From positions 38,058,706 to 38,122,705 of the forward strand of contig NC_087064.1 in the NCBI RefSeq assembly GCF_963678635.1: a stretch of 64,000 nucleotides of DNA. Reading direction: 5' to 3'. The translations under genes were made by a program, and so were the position numbers. Below the pieces are notes generated by a model that made no database searches, had not been told where the DNA came from, and saw nothing but the letters and a program-made list of their open reading frames with translations. The stretch's first letter is position 1; each line of letters opens with the position of its first letter. Of this stretch, positions 33,748 to 46,567 are shown piece by piece. The DNA comes from Symsagittifera roscoffensis (lineage: Eukaryota; Xenacoelomorpha; Acoela; Convolutidae).

Positions 33748-34265
33748 GATTATAATTGATTATAGTTCTTACAAACAACCCTTAAAATCAATTAAAATCA
33801 ACTATAGTTTCTTAATTTGCCAAGGTTTTGTCAACTAAAAACTATATTCGAATTATAACTTACGGGATGAAATTTTTGTGTCAATCAGAAAATCTCCATA
33901 AGAGATTTCTTGAACACTTTGGTTCATCTAAACACAAAGTTTTTACACGAAAAAAAGTTTCAAAGAGATCATTTCATATTAATTGAAAAATTCCCGCGTT
34001 AGATGAAAATTAAATCTTCCGAACCACTCATGAAACTAAATCAATTTGCTGTTTTGGTGTTTAAAAAAGCTTAAAATATGCAAAACAAAACAACTTTATG
34101 GAGGAAGAAAGAAACAAACCTTATAAATTTGAAACGTTTGGAAAACTTTTTAAAAAAATTTCTCATTTTTATTGGGAACCATTGTCTACAAAAAGCACAG
34201 AACATAAGCTATTTAGATGCAACTTCGAAGACAAAATGGACAAACAAAAGAGATTAGACACAAAT
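33748..34265. repeat. Extra partial copy of the AT-rich sub-segment between the two units
   Basis: It matches 28026-28530 and 34396-34910, from TTGATTATAGTTCTTACAAA to AAATTTAATCGATTATAACG. It shows the amplification was not a simple single duplication. Confidence 0.75.
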
Positions 34266-35634
34266 TTAATCGATTATAACGGATTTTTATGATGATTTTT
34301 TGACAATTTATTATAATTATCAAATTTAGGCGTTTAAAAGATTTGTAATTGATTATATTCGTGATAATTTTCATGAGATTATAACCTCTTATAATCGATT
34401 ATAATTGATAATAGTTCTTACAAACAACCCTTCAAATCAGTTATAATCAACTATAGTTTCTTATTTTGCCAAAGTTTTGTCAACTGAAAACTATATCCGA
34501 ATTATAACTTACGGGATGAAATTTTTGTGTCAATCAGAAAATCTCCATAAGAGATTTCTTGAACACTTTGGTTCATCTGAACACAAAGTTTTTCCACGAA
34601 AAAAAGTTTCAAAGAGATCATTTCATATTAATTGAAAAATTCGCGCGGTAGATGAAAATTAAATCTTCCGAACCACTCATGAAACTAAATCAATTTGCTG
34701 TTTTGGTGTTTAAAAAAGCTCAAAATATGCAAAACAAAACAACTTTATGGAGGAAGAAAGAAACAAACCTTATAAATTTGAAATGTTTGGAAAACTTTTT
34801 AAATTTTTTTTTTCATTTTTATTGGGAACCAACGTCTACAAAACCTCAAAACATAAGCTATTTAGATGCATTTTCGAAGACAAAATGGACAAACAAAAGA
34901 GATCACACACAAATTTAATCGATTTTAATGGATTTTTGTGTAAAACCAATGAATTAGAAATTTGAATGAAAATAATGGATTATAATCAATTATAATTGAT
35001 TATAATTGTAGCTAAAAATATACGAAAGAATAATCGATTTTAACCGATTATAATGGTTTATAGTTAATTATAATTTGATTTTAAAAGGGGAGATTTTAAT
35101 CGATTATTATTTGGTTAAAATCAACTGTTTCTCAATTTTAGTAAGACTGTTACTAAAAACGTAATATATTCGATTATTAACGGTTGAAACTAACGCGAAA
35201 TGTTTTGTGATCAGGAAACCACTGTTAGAAAGCGGGATAATCATGCAGTTTTTTTTAGCCCTGTGGAGTTTCCATCAACTAATTGTGCCAAATTTAAATT
35301 GATAAAAAAAACTTCGGATCAAACACTAGTATATTTGTCAATGTCAAACTTTGTTACGTCATTCAAATTGCATGTTAAGTGACACCGTTTTTTGGTATGG
35401 TTTCAGTTTCAATAAGTAAAATGCTTCAATTGAAGGCTAAGGTTATACTTTATTCTGGAGAGACCCGCCATGATACTAAGTGTTCCCGTTATATCACGTC
35501 CTATCGATTGGTAAACCGAAAACTGTACACTTAAGGTGAAATGAGATGGCGGACAAAAATCTGTTATTTCTGATTGGTAAATAACAGATTATCGATAATG
35601 AACGCGTTGTTATGCAGATGTGTTGGAAGCTACC

Positions 35635-35890
35635 CCTCAGGAATTCGAGGTACTATACTATTTTGAGATATCCATTTTTGGTGATGAACCATAAAATTTT
35701 CCTAAGGCTCCTTGGGCGCCAATATATACTAAGTTTGAGGGGGGAGCGCGCGTCCAATTTTTCCAAAAAATGCCTAAAAATGCTTCAAAAGTTTTATTTC
35801 CAAAAGTTTTGCCTGCGGCGCAGAAACATTGGTCAGAATGGGGTCTTTATAGTGATTTAGGAGAGCTCAGAAAATATTTTTGTTCGTTTT
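35635..35890 (-). mobile_element. hAT-type element fragment within unit 2
   Basis: Copy of the 29255-29510 fragment carried by the segmental duplication, so the hAT insertion preceded the duplication. Confidence 0.6.
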
Positions 35891-36126
35891 TAAAAAATTT
35901 TGAATTGCCATTTTGTATTTTGTCTCTCTTGTGTACAAACATCACTGATATCTTGCTTATTAGCCTTGTTCTGTATTCTCGTCAAGTCTGCTTTAGTAGA
36001 GAGTGGCATAAATTTGACAAAGAGTGTGTTATTTTCAGGAGCGTAGAAATAAAGATAATCACCGGTTTCTATATTATGTAACATAAATCCCAACGCAAAT
36101 TTGTTCCATCGCATGAACCTTCCCAT
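35890..36126 (-). pseudogene. N-terminal fragment of a second polymerase-like copy, unit 2
   Basis: Copy of the 29506-29745 fragment (RWNKFALGFMLHNIETGDY) with a few substitutions. Confidence 0.55.
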
Positions 36127-36415
36127 CTAGGGTAAAAATAGCTCAATCTTTTTTTGTGCTGTTCATAAATTGCAACTGCCTAGTTAATCATTTTAAATCT
36201 TTCATTAGTTGACTTCAAAATGCCCCGTCCAGTATTTTTCGATATTTTGCCATCGGGTCATCTTCAGAGTCTTCCAATGCGCGTTTGTTTAATATTTCAC
36301 TGCTCAAACTTATACTTTTGACTTTAACTATCGTAACAGCAACAATTTTCTACTACAGAGACTCAACATTTTGGTGCTTCTGAACTCCTCCTTGAATAAC
36401 CCTGGGTCTCTCTTA

Positions 36416-38870
36416 TCACGTTTTTCGAGAAGCAAGTACGAGGGAAAAAAATGTTTGTGGCACCTTGTCTGAAATCGTCTCGACAACCGTTGTTCCGCTT
36501 TTCAACTCACTCTGCTCGCTTGCTGGGGAAGATACATTCATACAAAACTTCTTCTGCAAAACCAAACAGAGAGAATCAGTATCCATTTCGAGTTCTTCAA
36601 TTTTTGTTGACATCGCAAAAGTTATTGAAAAACTTATAATACAGCTCCATTTGGCATACTGTACTATAAAGAATCCTAATAGAAAAAATTCACAATGATT
36701 TATATTAGATTTAACAAATTTCACTTCATACAAGTCGTTAGCTACAAAAAAAAGTCTCGTTAAAAACTGGTTATTGATAGCTGATGTGTTTTTTTGTCAC
36801 CAAGATATTTTGTCATTGTATGTTTTGATCTATCCATTATTTGATAACCATAGGAAGTTTTTCCTAGCAGTTTCAATGTTTACTACCACACCAGATAAGA
36901 GATTCTCATTATCAACTCGCCTTGAATCAACAACAGATTGAAGGAAACTGTTGAAAACTTTACGCAAATTGTACAAATTGATGAAGTTTTGTACACTTTA
37001 GTTTAAGATCGAAACCAAGTAAAAGTTGAAAAGTGGTGTTTTAGGAGTTTCTTTGGTTAAATTGACTCTCGGTATCAAGATTGGTTGCGGTTGTTTTAAC
37101 AAATTGTTTTCTTTCGCATATGTCTTCATATTTTCCCAATATCGTTCCAACTGACATCAATATTTTTGAAAATAGGCGGGAAATTGAAAAAATTCGCTTT
37201 TAGCTCATCTAAACACTCAGATCGCATTTCACGTAGCCGAACTTTCTTTCATCTCAAAAGTTTTCCGGTAGTGAAATGGAAGAAGGAGTTCTTTTGAAGG
37301 GAAATTTTGCTCTAACGTAATTTTTAAAGTATACGTTATTTTTGAATTGATCCCATCGACTACACTCCCACTATTCTTCTATGGAGTTTTTTTTTCACTA
37401 ATGTATTTTTTTGAAGCTCGTTCCTTTCTGTTTTTTTTTGTTCCTCGTTTGATAACATAATCAATAAGTGTAGGTCTAGCTTCCTGACAAGGACAAAATT
37501 GAAAATAACAACCATTGCTTCAATAACCGTCTTACAATGGTCGCAAAAGCCATCAACACTGAAGCAACCAAATTATTTTTGGTTCCCTTAGTGTAGTAGT
37601 TCTCAATTATACATTCAGGTGTGGTTGCTCGAAAAAAGAAATGAATGTCTTTTCAAACGTTCGAACCCGATTTTGCCTTGCCTTGAATTTTTGTGTTTCC
37701 TCATTGTAGTCCCATCTTGTATATACGCCAGTTGGCATATCCCGACACATAGAATAAGGATAGAGTTGACAGGCATCAATCCAAACGTTTGATTTACACA
37801 AGTTTTTACAGAAAAAGGGTTAAATTTATAGTCAATTGACTTGTGTGGACAAGCATCGCTAAATTTGGCTGTATGCTGCCGAGTTTTAACATAACAGTCC
37901 CTTTATCATGATTAATTTTGGTCGTTTTCTTCATAGCTTCGAGGGTAGGAACTATTTTTTTGTTGTTATACCACTGTACTGTTTTCTGCTGTTTACCGAT
38001 ACTTCTCCGAGGGAATTCAACCACAAAAACTCTATCTTCAATGTCGACATCGTCTGTAAAGATAATTTTATCTACTACATCTTCATTTTTTGGCAGATTA
38101 TTCATCAAAACTCTACAAACCTATTTTCGATCCCAAACTGATTTTTCCGTAAAATCATTGGAGGTCTTGAAGATGGATGTTTCAAGATTTATTGTTCCAT
38201 GTAAATGAACAGCAAGCGCTCGAAACGAGCACAAGTTATCATCGTACGGTTGCTGCGTGCGCACATCCGAAATCGAACAGTTTACTTGATGGTTTCACAG
38301 AAGTGGTTCGGGAATCACAGAATCTGGACACCCCATTGGTAGTTTTTTGAATAAGAATGCACAAGTGGTCACATTTGTGGCCAACTTGAATTGCCAATTT
38401 GTATTTTGTCTCTCTTATGTACAAATTCCATTGATATCTTGCTTACTAACCTTGTTTTGTATGGTCATCAAGTCTGCTTCAGTATAGAGCAGCATAATTT
38501 TTTTCATGATTATAGAATTAACGAAATTCATCGGTTTCTATATTACGTAACACAAATCCCAGGGAAAAATTGAGTTTTGCTGCGCAATCAAGTTTTTTCA
38601 AAGACTTGATCTAGTTTTTCATTAACTAGACTAGGATCTCTTTCTAAAAGTTAATAGTTGAATAGCTTGTGGCGTCCATTTTCTATCTCATTATCCTTTA
38701 AGAAGTATTGACAGGCATTCAACTCATCTCTTAGCTGATCACTATCCTCGTCGGTTTGCGAGATTTTATTTAAATCAGCAACAAAATCACTCGTTTTCCT
38801 CGCTTTTATCCCGTAATCTTTCTTGCGATGTTGTTTAAATTATTAATAGCTGGGAAACTCCTTCTCACAT
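36416..38870 (-). pseudogene. Family-B DNA polymerase (Maverick/virus-like), decayed, unit 2
   Basis: Duplicate of 30035-32490 with motif A at 37607-37801 (DACQLYPYSM), the middle block at 37806-38108, motif C in 36416-36733 (MDTDSLCL), and motif B near 36840-36900 damaged by an extra indel. An additional stop separates the middle block from motif A (near 37805), where several bases are inserted relative to unit 1. Confidence 0.72.
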
Positions 38871-39654
38871 GATACACACTTTGATGACTTTACGTCCTTG
38901 TGGCTCTGAAAATCCTTTTCTTGCTAATTTCAAGGTCAACAATTACCATTCGGACAAGAAATAACTCCTAGCACACAGATCTTGCTTTTACTGTGTTCTT
39001 ATCACAAACTTCGCGTTTCCGTTTTTCATTCCTGTTGAGTGCTGATATCTAAAAAAAATGGGAAACTTAGTAGATACCAAAAATAAATAAACGTATTTTA
39101 AAAAATTGGGAGCCTCAAAATGTCCCAAAAAATGCCTTTAATGTAAAAGAAAACCAAAATGAAATGAGTTTTATTTGCTGTTGCTTAAGGAGAATAATCC
39201 AACCAAAATTGAGTAAAATTTTAGTAACACTGTTTTTTGGAGATCAACCAATCAGACTCCAGGTTTTTCTAAGAGTGATTTGTTTATCATTTTTTCAAAA
39301 ACTTTAACCATGATTTGAAATTTTTTCTATCCGAACCAATTTTTTCTTGTTGAAATTTCTTGACAAGAAAAAAGGACAAGAAAATAGATGTTGACTTCCA
39401 CTTTGTTCATATTTTTCGACGTTTATATGGTACGAAAAAAGTTATCCGATTAAGAAAAGGTCTCTTCAGAAAATTTCACTCAAAAAAAGAGTTTACTTTT
39501 GAACCAAATATTGCTTGACAAAACTTTAAAAACTGAGGCTGAATTAAACCTGACGAGAAAAGAAATTGTTTTATTCCCTAAAATTAAAAATTGATCAAAA
39601 AGTCCTATGATACTATATCAAAGACTCTTTTTATCCAGCTTTGGAGTAAAATTT

Positions 39655-39820
39655 CTAGAGGTTTGCTTCGAAAAAATCATCAACTTCGCGCTCTTCTCTC
39701 AAATCTACATCAAAATCAAGGTTCTTGAGAACTTGACCTTCAATTAAAAAATGAACAACTTCACATTGGTTAGATGCAAAAAAAGTTGATTGACCTGAAG
39801 AGAAATGATTACTTATTTCG
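39655..39820 (-). pseudogene. Coding remnant upstream of the polymerase, unit 2
   Basis: Copy of 33365-33535, reading VVHFLIEGQVLKNLDFDVDL and REEREVDDFFEANL. Confidence 0.4.
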
Positions 39821-40339
39821 GAGATACTTCGAAATTTTTATAGCAAAAAACCTGTGGTAATTTATTTTTCAATTTTCTTGTGTCTATTGTCTTTTATTTG
39901 GACCTCCGACCTTTTATTTGGAACTAAGATTCAAGACCTTAGCAGAAAAACTTTTCTCTGATTGGATACAACTAGAAAAAAGCCGATCTTTTTCTGTGAT
40001 TTGAAACGACAATGTCTAAAATTTTCTGAAATGGAACTTTATTTGTGATTGGACGCGACTCTAATATAAAATTTTAATGGAAGTGAGCTGAAATTTGATG
40101 GGACACGACTACATACCAAATAAGGAAAATCAATTCGGATTGGTTAAACACACACACTTTTGAGTAATAGGCATTTCTCATTCTTGACTCAAAATTTTTC
40201 TATTTTCAACTTAACTACGGTCAACTAACTCCTCTCTCGGTTTCAGTCATTTAAATCGAACTTAACTACCGTCAACTACCTCCTTTTGCAGCTCTGAATC
40301 AGTCCTTATTCTTGTTTTTTTTTCAACTTATTGCTCAAA

Positions 40340-40504
40340 ATGATCTTCTCAGTGCAAAACAACAACCTTAAAAACTCGGTAGAATTTTTGCCTGATCTAG
40401 TACAAATCCAAACTGTAGAAACAGTCTCTGGAGTTCTTTTTGGCACGAATGGACATACCAATCCAAGTGTGGTACATGGTGGAAGTGATGCGAAGGGATT
40501 TTAA
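40340..40504 (+). CDS. Short unidentified open frame or exon remnant
   Basis: ATG at 40340, 54 codons, ending in TAA at 40502-40504. It includes VEFLPDLVQIQTVETVSGVL and NPSVVHGGSD, which has the composition of a real protein. It lies just upstream of the Ser/Thr-rich remnants and may be another piece of the same gene. Function unknown. Confidence 0.3.
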   Translation: MIFSVQNNNLKNSVEFLPDLVQIQTVETVSGVLFGTNGHTNPSVVHGGSDAKGF

Positions 40505-40568
40505 CGCACATCATATGACGCAAGTACCATCACAGAGAATAAATGCAAATGATGGGTGGAAGCCTCAG

Positions 40569-41680
40569 CAGGATGGGAGTGAACTACCTCAAGTTTCTTA
40601 ACTCTAGATATCTGGCTCAACCAGTCAACGACTTCCTCTAACCTTGGGAGGAAGCAGGTTTAGCCGAAACTCCAGTCACAATAGACAAAGATGAGGGATT
40701 CCCTGAAGATGGCTCTAGCAGCTCAACAAGCACACCAACCTCGACTAGCTCTACGTCCAATAGAGAACCTTCAGAATTCTCGACAACCTCTTGATTAAAA
40801 TTTGTTGTAAATAATAGTTGCTTGTCATTTATTTCATCTTTTGTTAAATTATCATCTTCTTTCAAAATTCTTTCAAATGTGAGAATGGATAAACAGTTCA
40901 GGCTAAAACACACCACATGATTGAAAACAATTAGAACCCAAATTGAATTATCGATACAATGTTTGCATTTTTTAAGGCTCTTTTTGCACACATTTTAGAG
41001 AAAACAAAAGTACAAATACTTGATCAGTTTTTGCTTCTTGTCAAAAGAAGCTGAAACACTTTTCGCATCTTGTAAAAAAACTGAATTATTTTTCGCATTT
41101 TGACCGAAGAATTGAACCAGCTTTTGCGTTTTGCAGAAACAATTGAAACCATTTTTGCATTTTAAAGGGAAAAAAATGAAACACTTTTTGTTTTTTGTCA
41201 AAAAAAAGAATCATTTATTGAAATATATTAAAAAAAACTGAAACGGTTGTTTTTTAAATCATTGAAAAAATGAAACCTTACTAGCAGTTGCTTGAAGATC
41301 AGAAGAAAAAACTACACTTCGCTTACAGATTTGAAGAGAATTTTGCATATTCATTAAATAACCGTGACAGTTTTTTGGTTTTGTTTCTTTGATTTTTTTT
41401 GGTAATTTTGTAAATCTTTGAGAAAAATTTGATATTTTATCAAAAATTTTTTTTAATTTTCGTTGAAAAATTGACATGAAAACGTTTTACAAATCCTTAA
41501 CTATCAATCAAACAATCAAAAAAACCAAGTGTTCATTTTGAATTTTGTACTTTATGAGTTTTTTAGTGTAATCTGAAAAGAAGCTGGGAAGAACTTGACA
41601 CATAGCAGCAGCCATCTATAATAAAGATTTTCGTTTAAAATCATAGAAATATATAGTAGCACTAACACCTACACACTGCA
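40569..41680 (+). repeat. ~1.1-kb tandem duplication, unit 1, with Ser/Thr-rich coding remnant
   Basis: The plus strand reads MGVNYLKFLNSRYLAQPVND, one stop, then WEEAGLAETPVTIDKDEGFP and a run rich in S and T (DGSSSSTSTPTSTSSTSN), ending at about 40794. The rest holds a degenerate ~31-33-bp repeat (41030-41240) built on TTTTTCGCATTTTG. The minus-strand frame over the same bases is a shadow. Confidence 0.55.
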
Positions 41681-41689
41681 ATTGATGGG

Positions 41690-42840
41690 GGAAAGTCTGA
41701 GCATGTGACAATAAACTGCCTCAAGCTTCTTGACTCTAGATATCTGGCTTAACCGGTCAACGACTTCCTCTTTGCTTGGGAGGAAGCAGGATTAGCCGAA
41801 ACTCCAGTCACAATAGACGAAGATGAGGGGTTCCCTGAAGACGCCTCCAGCAGCTCAACAAGCACACCAACCTCGACTAACTCTACGTCCAATAGAGAAC
41901 CTCTAGAATTCTTCGACAACTCCTTGATTAATATTTGTTGTAAGTAAATGTTGCTTGTCACTTATTTCATCTTTTGTTAATTTTTTATCTTCTTTCAAAA
42001 TTCTTTCAAATGTGAGACTGGATAAACAGTTCAGGCTAAAACACACCATATGATTGAAAACAATTAGAACCCAAATTGAACTATCGATACAATGTTTGCA
42101 CCTATTTTACGACTCTTTTTGCACACATTTTAGTGGAAACACTGAAATTGTGCGCAAAAGTACAATTACTTGATCATTTTTGCATCTTGTCAAACAAAGT
42201 TGAAACATTTTTCGCAACTTGTGAAAAAATTGAGACATTTTTTGCATTTTGACAAGAAAATTGTATCAGTTTTCGCGTTTTGTAGAAAAATTTGAAACAA
42301 TTTTTGCAATTTGAAGGAAAATATGGAATAATTTTATCATTTGGTCAAAAAAAGTGCATCATCTCTGGAAATATTTTGAAAAAAAACTGAAATGTTTGTT
42401 TTGTAAATCATTAAAAAATGAAACCCTACTAGCAGTTTCTTGAAGATCAGAAGCAAAAAACTACACTTCGTTCACAGATTGAAGAGAATTTCGCCTTTTC
42501 ATTAAATAACCGAGACAATTTTTTGTTTTTTTTCTCTATTTGTTTTTGTAGGTTTGTAGAAATTTGAAAAAAATTAGGTTGTTTATCAAAAAAATTTTAA
42601 TTTTTCGTTGAAAAGTTGACATGACAGCTTTTTACAATTCCTTAACTATCAACCAAACAGTCAATTGTTTTCAGCAAGTCAAGTTCTCATTTTGAATTTT
42701 GTTCTTTTTGAGTTTTTACAGTAATCTGAATAGAAGCTGGGAAGAGCTTGACACATAGCAGCAGCCATCTGTAAAAATGATTTTCGTTTAGAATCATAGT
42801 TTTATAAGGGAGCACTAACACTTACACATTTTCCATTTTC
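41690..42840 (+). repeat. ~1.1-kb tandem duplication, unit 2
   Basis: It repeats the blocks of 40569-41680 at an offset of 1133-1153. Here the coding remnant (41745-41945) reads VNDFLFAWEEAGLAETPVT and IDEDEGFPEDASSSSTSTPT without the stop found in unit 1, but has a different stop upstream. The degenerate ~31-bp repeat is at 42170-42390. Confidence 0.6.
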
Positions 42841-43044
42841 GAAATCTTCTCACAGTAATTCAATTTATAGTTTTTTTCATTTTTAGGGTAAATTGAATGA
42901 CTCAAACTGTCTAAATTTTTTAATCGCAAAATTTTTCTCTTCATCTAATCAGTTTATTTTTCTATTGAAAATGTACTCAAGAAAATACACTAGCTCTATT
43001 TATTTTGAATTTTCAAAAAATCACGTACAATAAAAAAAAGTGTA

Positions 43045-43590
43045 CGGGGCAACTCAAAAACAGTTAGCAAGTTTATCTGGTTGGAAGGAAGGAGAAGCAA
43101 AGTCGGCAATTAAAAATAGTGTTGTTCACGATGCTGAAAACCAGAAGCTTGCCAACTGCAACAGCGTATGACACAGCAGCTTAGATTGAAAAGCAAAATT
43201 GTGTAACGATCAAGAAGTACCATGTTAACAAGCCTATCCATTTTCGGATTTGAGTCTTCACTGCAAAAGAGGTTAAATCAAAAAAATCAATTTTCTATGT
43301 CAACTATACTTTGAACGAATTCACTAAAAACTGTCCCAAATTTTACGAGACCTTTTGTTGTTGAGAATTGTAATGTACAATAAATTGTTTTAATTATGAT
43401 TTTTGTCTTGTTACTTAAATCTTTATCCTCCAAAATCAAATTTTATTTAGATTTTGAGTTGAACAGTGTGTGTTGGAATATTGGTTTTTCAAGAAATTCG
43501 GTCATAAAACTCCGCAATACTTTGAGATTTTTTCAAATTGTTCTACTCGAAAAGTCCAAAAAAAAACGCTAACTGTTTTTGAGTCACGAA
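43045..43590. mobile_element. Small element with terminal inverted repeats
   Basis: ACTCAAAAACAGTTAGC at 43052-43068 is the exact inverse of GCTAACTGTTTTTGAGT at 43568-43584. The size (~540 bp) and TIR length fit a Tc1/mariner-like MITE or a decayed element, but a TA target duplication is not clear. Confidence 0.6.
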
Positions 43591-44261
43591 ATTTGACAAA
43601 TTTTTTCAGTGAACTCTGCATAATGGTAGAAAAAGAGCTTTCATAAAATACCGTTATATTACCGGAAATAAGATCTTATAGAATATCGTAGAAATGGAAA
43701 TCAACGAAAAATATTCAACCTTTTTAACTACAAATTGAACATGATAAATTTCTCGATATACTTCCCGCATTACTTAAGTTATTTAGAGACATTCAAAAAA
43801 ACTCGTATCAATAATGACGAATGCACTGTAAAAAATGATTTTACAGAAATTGAATGAAACTCTTAGAAATTTGAGATTATAAAGCAAGATTTTTCGGCAA
43901 ATACAAAAATTCATTTCTTTGTACCTGTAGTGTATTCGATCCCGACATAAATTTGAAAGAAATGTATCAAAAACTCCTTTTCAAATGTTCATGGGATACA
44001 AAAACTCCTGTATGGATAATTTTTTGCAAACTCCAAAAATGTTTAGACCAAATGCATTCGATTTGACTCTGTGGTATCTGAGAAATCTAGAACGAAAAGG
44101 CATTTTGTTATGTTGCACCTAGGTTTCACAGTTCGTGTTTTCTTGATCACGGCACTGTATTACTTTTCTTTTTGTATGTTAAATTAATGGCCTCATTAAC
44201 GTATGCATTGTTCAATTTTTAGTCACTTTATCCAAAAACTCTAGAGAAAACAGTAAACATA
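43591..44261. other. Non-coding stretch before the capsid cassette
   Basis: AT-rich, with no recognised coding or repeat content. Confidence 0.35.
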
Positions 44262-44960
44262 GTGGCTCTGGTTGTTTTGGATTTTGAATGTATTGAAACA
44301 ATGAAGTAGTAGAGTTAGCTGTTTATAAGGATGGACAAAATGTAGAATATTCCTTATTTCCTCCAAAAAAATTTAAAGCAACACCCCAATCTACTTGTTG
44401 CACCAAGCAACTCCATGAATTCAGTTGGAGCAGTGGTTACAAAAAAAATTACTGAGCTTAAAATATGTTGAAATATATGGTAACCTCAAAACGGAACTTT
44501 CGCACGTGGCTATGACAAGTCTAAAATTCTGTCAAAATTTTGGAAACAAAGGTTGCAAACTTGGATGACTACGCATGTCCAAAAGTTCAGAAATTAAATT
44601 TCAAAGTTGAAAAAAATGATTGGAGGTGTAACAACTACCCATTTCGTCAAGCAAAACTCTTCACTGTGCAGAAAGAAAAGCATTTGCGTACGAAACATGG
44701 ATTCGATGTATTTAAAGAAAAAATTGAGGATTATAATAATCCCAATGAATTGTTTTTTGAAAATTTTTTTAAATGTCATTGTCCCATTGTCACTTTTTCT
44801 TTCTATAGTTAAGAAGGTCGATCATTGTGGCAAGACCTTAAAAATAGGAACTTTTGTTTTGATGAAGAAAATCATGAACAAAAATCATGGAAGTTGTTTG
44901 AAAGAACATGTAATAGGTCTTGAAGCTGGTATGTCGTTCCGCTAATGTTATCATCAACAT
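44262..44960 (+). pseudogene. Exonuclease-like protein remnant
   Basis: The plus strand reads ALVVLDFECIETMK (a D-x-E start as in DEDD 3'-5' exonucleases). After a frameshift come VELAVYKDGQNVEYSLFPPK and KQLHEFSWSSGY, and from 44540 ANLDDYACPKVQKLNFK. The pattern resembles a TE-encoded exonuclease-like protein I have seen in arthropod and other invertebrate genomes (recollection). Stops and frameshifts break it. It precedes the packaging ATPase in the same orientation. Confidence 0.4.
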
Positions 44961-45049
44961 GTGACGAAAAGACAGTTTGGGTAGCTATCTATCAAGTACA
45001 GTCGGTTATAATTTACCTTCTCCAAAGCTATGAATAAAATAATATCTAA

Positions 45050-45860
45050 CGAAGACCAAACTTTTTTCCCTTGGTGGTCCAAGTGCATCTCGACAATCTC
45101 ATCTTATTTTTGATTGGTTGAAAGTTTGTCCTTACCAACCTGCATTTGGAAAAATTTCCCATATCAACAGTATCAACCTCTTTATAGTCAAATGCAAAGA
45201 AAAAGCTTAAATTTATTCACGAAGTAGATTTTGACTTCATTAAAAATATTCGTAAAAACAGATCTAAGTTTCTGCTTATTTTTGATGATTCTTGTAAAAA
45301 CTGCCACTGCTGGATGACACAAGGAATAGAAAACTTTATACATCAAACACAATTTATTTCATCAAAACAAATTGAGAAGAGATTTTGAGTTACAAAATAT
45401 GGAGTCTTCTTCAAGTCACCGAGAGATGTTTTACAATGCAATGCCTACCAACAACTACTAGGTTCTCAAGTGAAAGAGTGGTATCAAGATGCAACATCAG
45501 TTCCTAATGGTCAATTATTTTTTTATTTAACCCCAAAAACAGTTGGTTCACTTAGATATTGCTCTAATAGTGGTTCTGTAAAAAAAAAAATTACCAGCTG
45601 GAACAGAAACAAAGTTTCTGGACGATGAGTACAAAAAACCTCTCTGTTCTCCCAATATTTCAACTTTTTTCCCCGAAACTTCAAAAACAATTCATTCTTA
45701 CATGTCCAAAATAATTAATTCAATTTCTGAGCGAGTAGTAGAAAAACCTATTCAGAAGAGAAATACAGAACCTTCGAGAAAAAGACGTAGTGAAATATTG
45801 AAAAATATATCAGAATTTACTCAAAAAAGAACTCCTCTGAACAAAAGAAGAATTATTTAA
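45050..45860 (+). pseudogene. Maverick/Polinton-type packaging ATPase remnant
   Basis: The segment starts with GGPSASRQSHLIFDWLK, a Walker A region whose GK(S/T) is altered to RQS. A YQQYQPLYSQMQRK segment follows, then a Walker B-like LIFDDSC near 45280, YIKHNLFHQNKLRRDFELQN, a SPRD segment and VKEWYQDATSVPNGQLFFYL. It ends with a basic tail (SRKRRSEILKN, TPLNKRRII) and a stop at 45858-45860. This is the layout of the A32/FtsK-type DNA-packaging ATPase of Polinton/adintovirus-like elements. Multiple frame changes and the lost Walker A lysine make it inactive. Confidence 0.62.
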
Positions 45861-45949
45861 AGTTCATTTAAAGGGTTGCAATTAATGTCTATTACCTTTC
45901 CAATTGTCATTAAACGATTGACATAGATTTGAACAGTTTTTTTATTTCC

Positions 45950-46440
45950 TTACTCAATTTATCAATCACAAAGTACCCTTCCGATGAAACAAAAATTAGA
46001 ATAAAAGCAAGAAAAAGAGGACAATGTACCAAAAGACTTAGATTCATTTTACAGTGGTGTAAATGCAAGGTTGAAAACGAGTAACAATCAGCACCTTATT
46101 GACTTATTTTTCAATTCTCATAGAATTAAACTGAGCCAGTCAGAAAAGATCATATTGTATGATCGAGATACAAAAGAATCTATTGTATAGTTTGTGTGTG
46201 CACTAAAGCTAAAAAGAACCGATTTCCACATATTTACTTCACGATTTCGGAAGCAACTCAAACTTTACTTAAACTTGTTATCAACAAGAATACCAAAGCA
46301 GAAGACAGAAGAACATGGGTCCCATTCAAAATCTGAAAAGGTAGGACTGAACAGATAATATTCTAGGGGTACAGCTGCGCGTAAAACTTGAGTGAAGTGA
46401 GCGGTTTATCAAAAAAAGTAAGTAGAACAACTCGTACAAA
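45950..46440 (+). pseudogene. Unidentified protein remnant of the capsid cassette
   Basis: The plus strand reads LDSFYSGVNARLKTSNNQHL, IDLFFNSHRIKLSQSEKIIL and YDRDTKESIV with no stop, then continues in other frames with AEDRRTWVPFKI-like sequence. It lies between the packaging ATPase and the penton-like gene. I do not know its function. Confidence 0.4.
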
Positions 46441-46567
46441 TCGAGACATCGTATACAAAATTTGGTCCACCAATCAGAAGTTTCCGAAGACTTCAAGCTT
46501 TTTCAAAATAAAGCACTGAAATCAAGGTAAACGATTTTTTGAAAAATTTTTCTATCAATCAGTAGTC

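Larger units (their letters stand above)
34266..40068. repeat. Tandem duplication, unit 2
   Basis: Second copy of the block at 27893-33737. It ends with TTGGACGCGACTCTAATA near 40060, paralleling TTGGACGCGACTCTATTA near 33730. Confidence 0.85.

Noticed and set aside
29506-38424. Plus-strand frames inside the duplicated polymerase region
   Set aside because: They are shadows of the minus-strand polymerase remnants.
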